A stretch of DNA of 64,000 nt from Candidatus Sulfuritelmatomonas gaucii (lineage in GTDB: Bacteria > Acidobacteriota > Terriglobia > Terriglobales > Acidobacteriaceae): positions 1 through 64,000 of the forward strand of contig OKRB01000120.1 of the NCBI GenBank assembly GCA_900290245.1, read 5' to 3'. The translations under genes and the position numbers were made by a program. This document shows positions 33,969-42,710 of the stretch, one piece after another. Every line of letters begins with the position of its first letter. The first letter of the stretch is position 1. Below the pieces are notes generated by a model. That model ran no database searches, was not told the DNA's origin, and worked only from the letters and a program-made list of their open reading frames with translations.

Positions 33969-34331
33969 CTATGCCACCACGTGCAGAATGATCTGCATCG
34001 AGCCGTGACCGGAGCCGCAAAAGACAGAACAGTGGCCGACGAAATCCCCTTCCCTGTCTGGAGTAAAGGTCACTTCGGCCGTTCCGCCCGCCTTCACCTT
34101 CACGTCCACGCTCAGATCGCGGAAGCGGATTCCATGGCCGACATCGGCGCTTTTCAGAACCAGCGTCACAGGCTGGCCCTTCTTGACCGTGATTTCGTTC
34201 GGGGCAAACACAAAGCGCTTCGCCGTAATTTCGATGCGACGAGGCGCTTCCTGCGCCTGCAGCGCAGCCGCGGAGATCCCGCCCATGAAAAGTGCGGCGA
34301 ACAAGGTCAGCAACGTGAGTGTGTGTCTCAT
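33969..34331 (-). CDS. Stand-alone CuA-domain cupredoxin
   Basis: 120 residues from ATG 34331 (GGAGA five bases upstream), with a cleavable signal peptide (to about LQAQE). The C-terminal CSVFCGSGHGSM gives C101, C105, H109 and M112, and VGHGIRF gives H66: exactly the C-x3-C-x3-H-x2-M spacing plus upstream His of the binuclear CuA centre of cytochrome oxidase subunit II and nitrous oxide reductase. No membrane helices, oxidase subunit I or NosZ part is fused or nearby. So it is a small soluble periplasmic CuA electron carrier, made with cytochrome c. Its use here is unknown. Confidence 0.9.
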   Translation of the reverse strand: MRHTLTLLTLFAALFMGGISAAALQAQEAPRRIEITAKRFVFAPNEITVKKGQPVTLVLKSADVGHGIRFRDLSVDVKVKAGGTAEVTFTPDREGDFVGHCSVFCGSGHGSMQIILHVVA

Positions 34332-34420
34332 GCATTCTCCTACTAGGTTTTCCCGCTCATTTGCGCAACCAGCGCGGCGTCGTTGCGCGGCGGCCAATTC
34401 GGTGAGCATCGTCTGGTTAA

Positions 34421-34484
34421 AACTTAGCGGCTCAAATCTGCCGGGTTGTCATGGCGTGGTTCTTCCAATGTCAGGATGTTGTCA
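34421..34484 (-). promoter_or_regulatory. 11-base direct-repeat promoter of the CuA-cytochrome-ligase operon
   Basis: Plus-strand TGTCA at 34447, degenerate GGTTC at 34458, TGTCA at 34469 and TGTCA at 34480, all on the 11-base grid. Exactly 20 bases further on the transcribed strand is TAAGTT (34421-34426). The CuA ATG is at 34331. Confidence 0.75.
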
Positions 34485-34520
34485 TCGATATCGGGCGCAG
34501 GTCGCTTTGGGACAATCCCT

Positions 34521-34814
34521 CTACGGATTGAAGAATTTGAGAAGAGCCTTGTAGTCTTTATCGCTCAACCCGGCACGCACTCGCATGTGCTTGGCTATGG
34601 TGCCGGAGATACTCGGCGAAAATCCCTCCGGAGTGTTGTGGCAGCGAAGACAATTCTGGTTGAACACTTGCTGCCCGCGATCAGTGGCTGCGGGTTGGCC
34701 TTTTTGCGGATCCGCCTTCGCGTCGCTCTTTTGCGATGCGTTATTGGCTTGACCGACAGCAATTGTTGCTGCCACCACCAGCCAGCCAGCGATCATCTGT
34801 TTCGCAAGCCTCAT
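34521..34814 (-). CDS. Small monohaem cytochrome c
   Basis: 97 residues from the second of two adjacent ATGs (34814), which has GAGGAG five bases upstream. Signal peptide (MIAGWLVVAATIAVGQA), then a Lys/Gln-rich linker, haem motif NCLRCHN and a likely axial Met in AKHMRVRAGLSDKDY. Short class I fold ending in KALLKFFNP. It is followed at once by the CuA operon promoter and has its own repeat promoter, so it is transcribed separately but under the same control. Probably a periplasmic electron shuttle. Confidence 0.85.
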   Translation of the reverse strand: MRLAKQMIAGWLVVAATIAVGQANNASQKSDAKADPQKGQPAATDRGQQVFNQNCLRCHNTPEGFSPSISGTIAKHMRVRAGLSDKDYKALLKFFNP

Positions 34815-34917
34815 CATTACTCCTCATCAAGGATTCAGTTTTTCGCAGCGGTCAGGCTTTCTGCCCATTGCAAATACCCGCCTAGCGCATGGGACTCACT
34901 CAACGCCGCATGTGCGT

Positions 34918-34981
34918 AGGCTAAAAGCGATTGTTGCGCGGCGTGTCACCGGAGCGTCTGAACGTTGTCATCAGATTGTCT
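34918..34981 (-). promoter_or_regulatory. 11-base direct-repeat promoter of the small cytochrome c gene
   Basis: Plus-strand TGTCA (34944), CGTCT (34955), TGTCA (34966) and TGTCT (34977) are on an exact 11-base grid. Exactly 20 bases downstream on the transcribed strand is TAGCCT (34918-34923). The gene starts at 34814. The 339-base gap 34818-35156 otherwise holds only the divergent exporter promoter. Confidence 0.75.
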
Positions 34982-35068
34982 TTGCGGTCCTCCGTGCGGT
35001 TTCCGGAGCAGGAACCGATGTTTCCGGATCGCCTGAGGCAATCGCTCCTCGGCACACAGGAATCGCCG

Positions 35069-35132
35069 TGACAATTCGCTGACATTACGACGACGGCCGC
35101 CTGACAATCGCGATTACGCGCGCAAGTAGTCT
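35069..35132 (+). promoter_or_regulatory. 11-base direct-repeat promoter of the ABC exporter gene
   Basis: TGACA (35069), TGACA (35080), CGACG (35091) and TGACA (35102) on an 11-base grid, then exactly 20 bases, then TAGTCT (35127-35132). The exporter ATG is at 35157 with GAGAGGA upstream. Confidence 0.78.
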
Positions 35133-35156
35133 GGGTGCGAGAGGATCCGATCACGC

Positions 35157-36950
35157 ATGCAAGGTGTTGAAGATGCGGAGAACCGTCTGCTCGAAACCCG
35201 GCGGTCGTGGAGGGCCTTCAGGCTCTTGAGAGTGCGGCAGCGTGTTCTATTCGCATTCCTCACCATGACGAGAATCGCCGTCGGCGTTTGCGATCTCGCG
35301 CTTGCCGCCGCCATGTACCTGCTCTTCCTCCTCCTGCAGGGCCGAAGCCCGGCGCATCATTACGCATGGATGCCGACTTCAATCCTCGCGGCCGCCTTGC
35401 TCACTTCGATCATCGTCGTGGTTCGCGCAGCGGCTGACATTGTTTCCGCGCGCTCCGTTTTTCGCTATATTCAGAATCTCGCGATGGATTTCACGCTCCG
35501 GCTGACCCAGGGCTACAGCGAATTGCAATGGACCCGGTTCGTTGAACGGAATCGCAGCCAGCTCATCAATCACTCGCTCAACACGGCACGCGAAGCCGCC
35601 GATTTCTACCATCGCTGCATTGAGCTTGTGGCAGGAGTGATCGTGGTTGCGCTCATGTCGGCCGCGTTCGTTTACCAGAGTGCGGCAGCGGCTTGTGGAT
35701 TCGCCATTGTGCTCGCGGCGGTATATTGTGTACACCGTTTCCTGATTCGCAAATCGGTTCGCGAGGCCGCGGTAAACCGCGAATCATACCTTGCCCGGCT
35801 GCAAAAGACTCTTGCCGACCTGTTCTCCACGGGCAAAGAGGTTCGCACTTACGGAGCCTACACCTTCTTTCACAAGCAAATCCGCCGCGAAGCCGAGGGC
35901 TTTGCCATAAATCATCGCCGCTCGGTATTTCTGCCACAAGCGGCGCGCATCCTCGCCGAGCAAGGGACTGTGCTGCTGTTTCTCGCGCTGATTGTCGCGG
36001 TGCAACTGCGGCAGGGCGACACTCGCCAGCTTCTCTCGCTTCTGGCGTTTTATTTCGTGCTCTCACGGCGCCTGCTTCCTCTGGTGAGTCAGATCTCAAT
36101 GATCGCCGGCCAGATGGAAAGCTCTTACGAAAATGTCCGGATCATCGATTCAGAGTTGGCCGAATGCAGCAAATTCCGCCTGCCCGCTTTCCCCACAGAG
36201 CCGCCGCGTCCGGGCTTCGTCCTGGAGTTGAGCAATGTGAGTTTCTGGTTTCGCCAGGATGTGCCAGTTTTGCGAAATATTAATCTCTTCCTTCGCCAGG
36301 GCGAGATCGTTGTGCTTCAAGGCGCTTCTGGAATTGGCAAAAGCTCGCTTCTGAATTTGATTGCCGGCGTCCTCGATCCTGTGGCCGGCTGCGTGCGGGT
36401 CAATCGCGCAGCGGTCGCATACGTAACCCAGGAAGTTCCTCTGCTTGACGACACGATTCGCAATAATCTGCTCTTTGGGCTTTCTCCCAAGCCTGACGGA
36501 GATCTGATGAGCGCCCTTGCCGCGGCGAATCTGGCGAGCTTCGTGTCAACTCAACAGGCTGGGCTGGAAACTCAGGTTGGAGACAACGGCGCGTTGTTTT
36601 CTGGAGGTCAGCGGCAACGGCTGGGTTTGGCAAGAGCAATTCTTCGCGGGAGCTCTCTCCTGCTGCTCGATGAGGCAACGTCTGCATTGGATCAGGAAAA
36701 CGAGCGGCAGATCCTGGCCAATCTCGCTTCGCGCGGAACGGCGGTCCTGCTTGCAACGCACCGCCTGAACGCGCGCCCGTTTGCTGACCGGGTGTTCCGG
36801 CTTCACCAGGGTTTTTTGGTTGGGGAGCGCCATCCGCAGGTAAGCCAGGATGCAGCGGCGATCTGTGCAAGCCTTGCGAATCCCGAGCCTAATGAGCTCG
36901 CTCATGCAGTGCCGGAACCTGCTCCCATGAACGAGCTCGCGTCGGAATAA
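35157..36950 (+). CDS. ABC exporter, fused membrane and ATPase domains
   Basis: 597 residues. About six membrane helices in residues 35-315, then an ATPase domain: Walker A GASGIGKSS (389-397), Q-loop YVTQEVPLLDDTIRNNL, signature FSGGQRQRLG (481-490), Walker B LLLLDEATSALD and switch ATHRL. The half-transporter type (ABCB/MsbA-like) works as a dimer and exports lipids, peptides or small molecules. It stands alone but has an 11-base-repeat promoter, so it is the probable exporter of the product made by the ribA/nucleotidyltransferase operons; the polysaccharide itself uses the Wzx route. The C-terminal 45 residues are unrelated to the ATPase core. It converges with the porin gene. Confidence 0.92.
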   Translation: MQGVEDAENRLLETRRSWRAFRLLRVRQRVLFAFLTMTRIAVGVCDLALAAAMYLLFLLLQGRSPAHHYAWMPTSILAAALLTSIIVVVRAAADIVSARSVFRYIQNLAMDFTLRLTQGYSELQWTRFVERNRSQLINHSLNTAREAADFYHRCIELVAGVIVVALMSAAFVYQSAAAACGFAIVLAAVYCVHRFLIRKSVREAAVNRESYLARLQKTLADLFSTGKEVRTYGAYTFFHKQIRREAEGFAINHRRSVFLPQAARILAEQGTVLLFLALIVAVQLRQGDTRQLLSLLAFYFVLSRRLLPLVSQISMIAGQMESSYENVRIIDSELAECSKFRLPAFPTEPPRPGFVLELSNVSFWFRQDVPVLRNINLFLRQGEIVVLQGASGIGKSSLLNLIAGVLDPVAGCVRVNRAAVAYVTQEVPLLDDTIRNNLLFGLSPKPDGDLMSALAAANLASFVSTQQAGLETQVGDNGALFSGGQRQRLGLARAILRGSSLLLLDEATSALDQENERQILANLASRGTAVLLATHRLNARPFADRVFRLHQGFLVGERHPQVSQDAAAICASLANPEPNELAHAVPEPAPMNELASE

Positions 36951-36999
36951 CGAGGCAATACGAAACGGGTTTACTTCCGGCGATCGGCACCTGTTCCAG

Positions 37000-38049
37000 T
37001 TATCGGGCCTTGCCTTTCCACGTGGGGAAAAGGAACCTGTAGACGATACCCGTCTCCCAGATGTTTACGTCTCCAGTGGAAGCAAACTGACGCGCATAGC
37101 TGGTAAGGATGCGCGTGTTGTGCGGCAGGTTATAGTCGAGCCCGAAGTCGGCGCGTTGCGTGTTCACTGAAGGCACGCTGTCGCTCGCCTTGTTGTCGAT
37201 CCGGAAGGTCTGCTGCATACGAAACACGGGCTCGAATCGTCCGATCCAGTTGTCAGGACCGCCAAAGGCATGTGTACGGTAGGCAGTCTCAAACCAGTAA
37301 CCCTGCGCATGTTGGCCGTGGGCGTACTCCGAACGAAAACGGAACCCCGTGTCCTTGGGTTCCCACCACAAATGTGCGCCAACGAAGTTCTCCTGCGTTC
37401 TCTGCAACGAACGATCGTACGAAACTCCCATCTCAAGCCGGCTCTCCGGCAGATAGAGGAATGCCCGTCCGCCCGAAGAACGCTGCGAGTTGAAGTAGAA
37501 ATTTCCGCTGCGAGCGGAAAACCAGGCGTTGTAGCTGATCGAATATTTGTCGGCGGAAGCGGCTGATCCACTCAGCATGCCGCCGACTCCCGAGCCCGAG
37601 GACAAAGTGCCGATGTTCGCGCTTATCGGCGCATCCTGGAAGTTCCCGATCCAGATCGGTGACAAGCGGTCGTTGTATGTGTTGAACGGCAGCAGGAAGC
37701 TGCCGGCAACCACCGTGAGATGCGGAGCGGCCAGGTAATCGCCTTGCATGTAGATCAAATCCGCAAAGTGACTGTGATTGTAGCCCGACTGGCCGCCCCC
37801 CTTGGGAGTGAACTCCTCGAGAAGGATCGCACGCGACTCAAAGAGGAGGGAGTTGCCGACGGGCGCCGCGATCAGCGGCTCAATATGGGGTTGATAGTTT
37901 GTGCTGCCACTGTTCGTGCTGGTGAAGAATCCGACACCACCTGAAAGCAGGGGTACGTCTTGTGCCGCGGCCGGCCGCACTGCGTGCGCGAATGCGAGGC
38001 AGCAGATCATCGCGACGGGCCGCATCAAGCAGGAGACGCGAGTGTGCAT
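37000..38049 (-). CDS. Porin-like outer-membrane beta-barrel protein
   Basis: About 349 residues from ATG 38049: the predicted RNA start (about 38065) excludes the ATG at 38076. Signal peptide with Cys residues (CLMRPVAMICCLAFAHAVRPAAAQ). The mature part alternates polar and aromatic residues over 16 or so strands and contains LTVVAGSFLLPFNTYNDRLSP and FRSEYAHGQHAQGYWFE, patterns seen in phosphate-selective-porin-like and alginate-porin-like families. It ends with a basic tail after the final strand. Co-regulated with the exopolysaccharide and exporter genes; substrate unknown. Confidence 0.75.
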   Translation of the reverse strand: MHTRVSCLMRPVAMICCLAFAHAVRPAAAQDVPLLSGGVGFFTSTNSGSTNYQPHIEPLIAAPVGNSLLFESRAILLEEFTPKGGGQSGYNHSHFADLIYMQGDYLAAPHLTVVAGSFLLPFNTYNDRLSPIWIGNFQDAPISANIGTLSSGSGVGGMLSGSAASADKYSISYNAWFSARSGNFYFNSQRSSGGRAFLYLPESRLEMGVSYDRSLQRTQENFVGAHLWWEPKDTGFRFRSEYAHGQHAQGYWFETAYRTHAFGGPDNWIGRFEPVFRMQQTFRIDNKASDSVPSVNTQRADFGLDYNLPHNTRILTSYARQFASTGDVNIWETGIVYRFLFPTWKGKAR

Positions 38050-38071
38050 TTCCGTAAACTCCATACCTGCG

Positions 38072-38135
38072 ACCATAGCGAAATGCAGCCTGCGTGGTGT
38101 CTCCTGATCGTCTGTCCAATGTCAATTGATTGTCA
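38072..38135 (-). promoter_or_regulatory. 11-base direct-repeat promoter of the porin gene
   Basis: Plus-strand TGTCT (38098), CGTCT (38109), TGTCA (38120) and TGTCA (38131) are exactly 11 apart. Exactly 20 bases downstream on the transcribed strand is TATGGT (38072-38077). This is the last copy seen on this side; beyond it the next genes show none. Confidence 0.75.
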
Positions 38136-38424
38136 TCCGCAGGCCCAGACGGTATGGAACCAGTACGTCCCCGGGCGACACGAAGGGTCCCAATTGCCAA
38201 AATGTCTGAGCGCTGCAACTGTAAACAGGGCGCTACAGTTGCGTCTCCTGGGAACAGAGCTTCGATACAAGCATTCATAGAATTCTCTCCGCCCCGGCTT
38301 CCACTCCGATCTGCAAACGACCTTCCGGCCGCTCCTGCGCGCTGGTGATCCCTCTTCCACGACGCTTCATCACACTTTCCAGAATGTAATACACGGCTTT
38401 ACATCTTCTACGTCAATTGCGCGC

Positions 38425-38765
38425 TCAACTCGAGGCAATCATCACCAGATTGCCGTCCAGGTCCCGGCAAACTTCCGTTCGTCCCAGAATCGCCATCGGT
38501 TGTCACATAAACTGGCGAAATTCCTCAAGAGGAAACCTAAGTGCATGGACCGAACCAGTAGGCCAGTGACTTCCCCCAGGTGCACGAAGCAGAAATCGGC
38601 TCCGGTCACGACGAGTGCCTTCCAACAACTCGCGACGGAATCTGGACGCAAAGAGTTTTCGCCGATTTCTGCCTCATGCCACTCGGTGAATTTGCCCGGA
38701 CGGGCGGCGCGGACCGCGTGTCTCCGACGCCCTGCGAACGCAACGAACGGCCTTGGAGGTATCAA
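38425..38765 (-). pseudogene. Possible decayed VOC/glyoxalase-like gene
   Basis: One minus frame reads a protein-like stretch ending MHLGFLLRNFASLCDNRWRF and a neighbouring frame gives VCRDLDGNLVMIASS followed by a stop, which is the C-terminal end of vicinal-oxygen-chelate proteins (usual form FRDPDGNLIEL). An in-frame stop just before it means the two parts are joined only by a frameshift. I see no complete gene. The rest of 38136-38752 holds nothing else I can name. Weak call. Confidence 0.3.
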
Positions 38766-38767
38766 AC

Positions 38768-41700
38768 GTGCAAATTGCGAAGAGCTTGATTTCAGCCTGG
38801 ATCATCTGCGGCGTCACTGCCCTTGCGGCGGGCCAGGGCATTACCACCGGCACCGTTCAGGGAGCGGTTGCTGACCCATCCGGCGCGGTCATCACAAATG
38901 CACAGATTCAATTGAAAAGCGAGAGCAGCGGGCTCACGCTCAGCACCCACTCCGGCGGCGACGGCACATTCAAGTACTTCGCTGTCCCCATCGGCGCTTA
39001 CAAGATCGTCATCAGCGCCCAGGGGTTCGCCAACGAAACAGTATCCAATGTCGCGGTTCAGTCGGGAGCGACCACCAACCTCAATCAGATTACGCTGCAT
39101 ATCGGTACGGCAGAGCAGATTGAAGTCAACGGCTCCGCTGCCACGCTACTTGAAACCACCGACTCGCAGGTGACCACCACTTTCAATACACAGACCGTAC
39201 AAAACCTTCCGCTGAACAACGGCTTCGACACAGTAGCCGAAGTGATTCCGGGAGTGGTCAGCACGGGTGGCCGGGTCTACGGGGACGGTTTTTCCAACAA
39301 CAACGGTGACAACTTTTCGGTCAACGGCCAGAGCGGGCGGTACAACAATTTCGAGATTGACGGGCAATCTAATAACGACAATTCCATCGGTGGACCAAGC
39401 GCGTTCTTCGGCAGCCAGGATGCCATCCAGGAGATCCAGGTCATCACCAACGATTACAGCGCCGAGTATGGCCGCAACGCGGGAGCAGTCGTCAACTACA
39501 TTACGAAATCCGGGAGCAACGGCTTCCATGGCAGTGCATTCGAGCTGTACCAGGGTCAATTCCTCAGCTCGCTTGCCAACTTTGAAAAGAGCCCGCAATT
39601 CGGATTCTGCCCTCCCGCAGTGAGCCCATCGACGGGCTGCACCGCGCCACTGCTTCCGCGGTATGTCGAGAACCGCTACGGGGGAACGCTCGGCGGTTCC
39701 ATCATCAGGAACAAACTATTCTTCTTCGGAAGCACCTATTGGGATCGAGTACGGGTTGGAGCCACTCCTGCGGCATCGTTGCCTGAGTTGACTCCTGACC
39801 CTAGCGGCCTCAAGCAGCTTCAGGCGGCCTTCCCCAACAACCCCGGAGTCGCTGCCCTGGTCGGTTTTGGCCCCTACGCCGTTGCCCAGGGGAACCCGCA
39901 GCCGATTCCCGTGCCGCTGCCGCCCGCGGGGCAGCCCGATGAATGCGTTGCCATTGGCGGAACGCGCAACGCCAACAACACTTGCTCCGAGCATGTGACA
40001 GGTCCGGGCGGCAAGACCGCCAATATCGAGGTTTCCGGCGTGCAACGTACCATTCCAAGCCTCTTCAACGACCAGGAGGAATTGGGGCGCCTGGATTGGC
40101 AACCTACCTCGAAAGACCATCTCTTTCTGCGCTATTTCTACCAGCCGGAACTCAACACCGGTGTGGGCGGGTCCTACCTTGGCGCGATCGCCTCTGGAGA
40201 TTTCGTCGACCTTCCCGCCGCCTCGCACTCGGTCGGCGCGGATTGGACGCGCGCCTTTTCAACCCACTTCGTTGATCAGTTGCGCTATAGCTTCGAGGAA
40301 TCCAAGGTCTACTTCCAGGGCGGCGGTTACCCGAAATGTGTTGCAACCAACTTCGGCGGCTGCCCGGCCGAAGTCAATTACACTGGCGGGAATAACGATC
40401 TGAATTTTGGCGGAGACGTTCTCTTTCCGCAAGGCCGAACCATCAAGGTCACGCAGGTGCAGAGCAACTCCACGTGGACGCATGGATCGCAAACCCTGCT
40501 GCTGGGCGGTGAATTCGATTACCAGAACTCTCCCAATGCGCTGCTCTACTACTACAACGGCGAAGCCGGCTTCGGTACCCTGAGCAACCTGTTGCAGAAT
40601 GGTCCCGGCGGCGGCGCGGCCTACACGATCCTGGCCAATGGCAGCCCCGTCATCCCCTTTACCGAGCCAGACTTCGCAGCATACTTTCAGGACGACTGGA
40701 AGGCCCTGCCCACACTTACGCTTCACCTGGGCCTGCGCTGGGAGTTCTTCAGCCAGGCGGTGAACAAGCTGCATGACGAAACGGTCGCTCGCGAATCCAA
40801 CCCGAGCACTGCGATATGGCCGGCTTCCCTCCCCCTTGCGGCCAGGACCACTTCGACGGCGAATCAGAACTACAAGAACTTTGAGCCGCGCATCGGCCTT
40901 GCCTGGAATCCTGCGTTCGATCACAAGCTCGTTGTGCGCGCCGGTTATGCCATCAATGCCAACCCTGCGTTTGACAATATGTTCATTCTTGAAGCAACGG
41001 CAGCGCCGGTCGTGAACACCGCGGCGTTCGCCTGCGGCAAGGGGAATTGCGTGCCCTCCAATGGCTCGATCCTGAGCGCTAACTTCCGCGCCGCGAACCT
41101 GCCGTCGTTGCCCACCCAGGACCCGCGCCTCGACGACCAGGAGATGTTCCCCGCGAACTTCCGCACGCCCTACGTCCAGACCTATACGCTGGCCATCGAC
41201 CACCAAATCGGCAACTCCGTCGTCGGAGAAGCGCGCTATGTCGGCAGCAAGACCACCGACGATTTCCAGTCCATTGATGCGAATCCTAATCTGCTGCCGG
41301 TGGCCACTGCCTTTCCCAAGATCGTTCCCTCCTCGTCGCTCTGTTCTACGCCGGGAGCAAACGGATATCAGCCTGCTTTTGGAATTGCCCGGCCCAACTG
41401 CAATTTCACCAATCTTGCAGAAATCACCAACGGCGGCTGGGCCAACTACAACGGCCTGCAACTGAACCTGAACACGCAGAATTATCGCGGGCTGACGTCT
41501 ACCGTCTCCTATACCTGGAGTAAGTCGATGAACAACGCTACAGACGGATTCCGCAGCACGGGCACCGGCGGCAGCACGAGCGCTTATGCCCAGAATCCGC
41601 TGAACACTGACTCCGCTGAACGCGGCCTAAGCGGGAACGACTTCACGAATGTGGTGGGCATTGAATTTACCTACAATCTGCCGCAATTCGTGCGTGCCAA

Positions 41701-42346
41701 CCGCCTCATTTCGCGGGCGACAAATGGCTTCATGTTGAGCGGTGTCTATCGATTCACCAGCGGCCAGGTTTATACGCCGTACCAGCCGCTGAATCTGGAT
41801 GCTCTCAACGGAGACTCGAGCTTCTGCGACAGCGCGTTCAACGGGTCCTCAGTCGGCCCTCAATTGGATACTTGCCGCCTGGCCCTCTCGAACAAGAAGG
41901 CGCCCATCAACACCGTCGCCTACCTGAATCCGGTTTCCGGCACGTACGTCACCTTCGGCAGTGATAGCGTCGACCCCAACACGGGCAAATACAGCCCAGG
42001 TACGCCGGTGAACCCGGCTTCGACGCACTGGATCATTAACAACCAGGCCTATGCCACGGCGGTCGGCAATCCATTTCCCGGCTCAAGCCGCAGCCTGCTG
42101 CGCGGTCCCGACTTCAGCGAGCTAGATGCCACGGTCACCAAGACAACCAGGATTACCGAAAGAGTGGAATTGCAGCTCTCTCTGGCCGCTTACAACGCAC
42201 TCAACCAGATGTATCTCGGTCCCGGCATTTCCAATGTGACTTCAGCGGCCTTCACGAGCAACGTTTTCAATTCCTCGGGAACAACCCTTCCCGGCAGTAC
42301 CTCCGGCAATCGATTCCTGATCCTGGGAAGCAAATTCACCTTCTAG
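38768..42346 (+). CDS. TonB-dependent receptor, Oar-like, complete
   Basis: 1192 residues from GTG 38768, chosen because GGAGGT lies seven bases before it; the TTG at 38753 would put the ribosome site inside the gene. Signal peptide, then a carboxypeptidase-regulatory-like domain (GAVADPSGAVITNAQIQL ... VPIGAYKIVISAQGF, about 30-110), a plug (NLPLNNGFDTVAEVIPGV, VNGQSGRYNNFEIDGQSNND, VITNDYSAEYGRNAGAV) and a large barrel ending in LGSKFTF. Oar-like receptors of acidobacteria are numerous and mostly of unknown substrate. No hydrolase is directly linked; the next gene is a Sel1-repeat protein. It lies just outside the repeat-promoter region. Confidence 0.95.
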   Translation: MQIAKSLISAWIICGVTALAAGQGITTGTVQGAVADPSGAVITNAQIQLKSESSGLTLSTHSGGDGTFKYFAVPIGAYKIVISAQGFANETVSNVAVQSGATTNLNQITLHIGTAEQIEVNGSAATLLETTDSQVTTTFNTQTVQNLPLNNGFDTVAEVIPGVVSTGGRVYGDGFSNNNGDNFSVNGQSGRYNNFEIDGQSNNDNSIGGPSAFFGSQDAIQEIQVITNDYSAEYGRNAGAVVNYITKSGSNGFHGSAFELYQGQFLSSLANFEKSPQFGFCPPAVSPSTGCTAPLLPRYVENRYGGTLGGSIIRNKLFFFGSTYWDRVRVGATPAASLPELTPDPSGLKQLQAAFPNNPGVAALVGFGPYAVAQGNPQPIPVPLPPAGQPDECVAIGGTRNANNTCSEHVTGPGGKTANIEVSGVQRTIPSLFNDQEELGRLDWQPTSKDHLFLRYFYQPELNTGVGGSYLGAIASGDFVDLPAASHSVGADWTRAFSTHFVDQLRYSFEESKVYFQGGGYPKCVATNFGGCPAEVNYTGGNNDLNFGGDVLFPQGRTIKVTQVQSNSTWTHGSQTLLLGGEFDYQNSPNALLYYYNGEAGFGTLSNLLQNGPGGGAAYTILANGSPVIPFTEPDFAAYFQDDWKALPTLTLHLGLRWEFFSQAVNKLHDETVARESNPSTAIWPASLPLAARTTSTANQNYKNFEPRIGLAWNPAFDHKLVVRAGYAINANPAFDNMFILEATAAPVVNTAAFACGKGNCVPSNGSILSANFRAANLPSLPTQDPRLDDQEMFPANFRTPYVQTYTLAIDHQIGNSVVGEARYVGSKTTDDFQSIDANPNLLPVATAFPKIVPSSSLCSTPGANGYQPAFGIARPNCNFTNLAEITNGGWANYNGLQLNLNTQNYRGLTSTVSYTWSKSMNNATDGFRSTGTGGSTSAYAQNPLNTDSAERGLSGNDFTNVVGIEFTYNLPQFVRANRLISRATNGFMLSGVYRFTSGQVYTPYQPLNLDALNGDSSFCDSAFNGSSVGPQLDTCRLALSNKKAPINTVAYLNPVSGTYVTFGSDSVDPNTGKYSPGTPVNPASTHWIINNQAYATAVGNPFPGSSRSLLRGPDFSELDATVTKTTRITERVELQLSLAAYNALNQMYLGPGISNVTSAAFTSNVFNSSGTTLPGSTSGNRFLILGSKFTF

Positions 42347-42710
42347 GCGTAGTTTGAAATCACGCTGTTTGTCGCAGGGCGCCAACGAAGTGATCCGCGG
42401 CGCCCTTCCCTTTCTCGATTGTGAGCCGCCGGCTCTTGGTCCGGGGAATCGGCCGCTCGCATGATCCGGCGCGGCGCATCGCACCAACGGCTCGCAAAGA
42501 ATTTCCATTTTGTGACCAAACGTGCAATTTCTGTGATCAACAGCACGGGAAGAACGCTGTGCTGACTTGCCGGTTATGCGGAACTCGCCTCCAGGCGCCT
42601 CATATCAAGTAACGTTCCAGAATCGTTCGAGTCTACATCGCATCTGCTAAGCAAGTTTTGCGGGCTTGCACGTCATCCCCTGAACCACCGACCCAACCTG
42701 GAGAAGATTC
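42347..42710. other. Intergenic region after the TonB receptor
   Basis: It holds a terminator hairpin close to the receptor stop (listed separately) and then about 290 bases with no gene and no recognised promoter for the Sel1-repeat gene. No 11-base repeats are present. Confidence 0.4.
42377..42415 (+). terminator. Terminator after the TonB receptor
   Basis: GGGCGCC (42377-42383) pairs with GGCGCCC (42399-42405), with a 15-base loop, followed by TTCCCTTTCT. Thirty bases after the stop codon. Confidence 0.65.

Noticed and set aside
33967..34335. 279-codon frame as a long cytochrome c gene
   Set aside because: The upstream part is a shadow of the CuA gene; a lipoprotein signal begins at GTG 33966 directly after the CuA stop.
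38501..38505. Lone TGTCA between the porin and the next TonB receptor
   Set aside because: No second unit at 11-base steps and no -10 box at the fixed distance.
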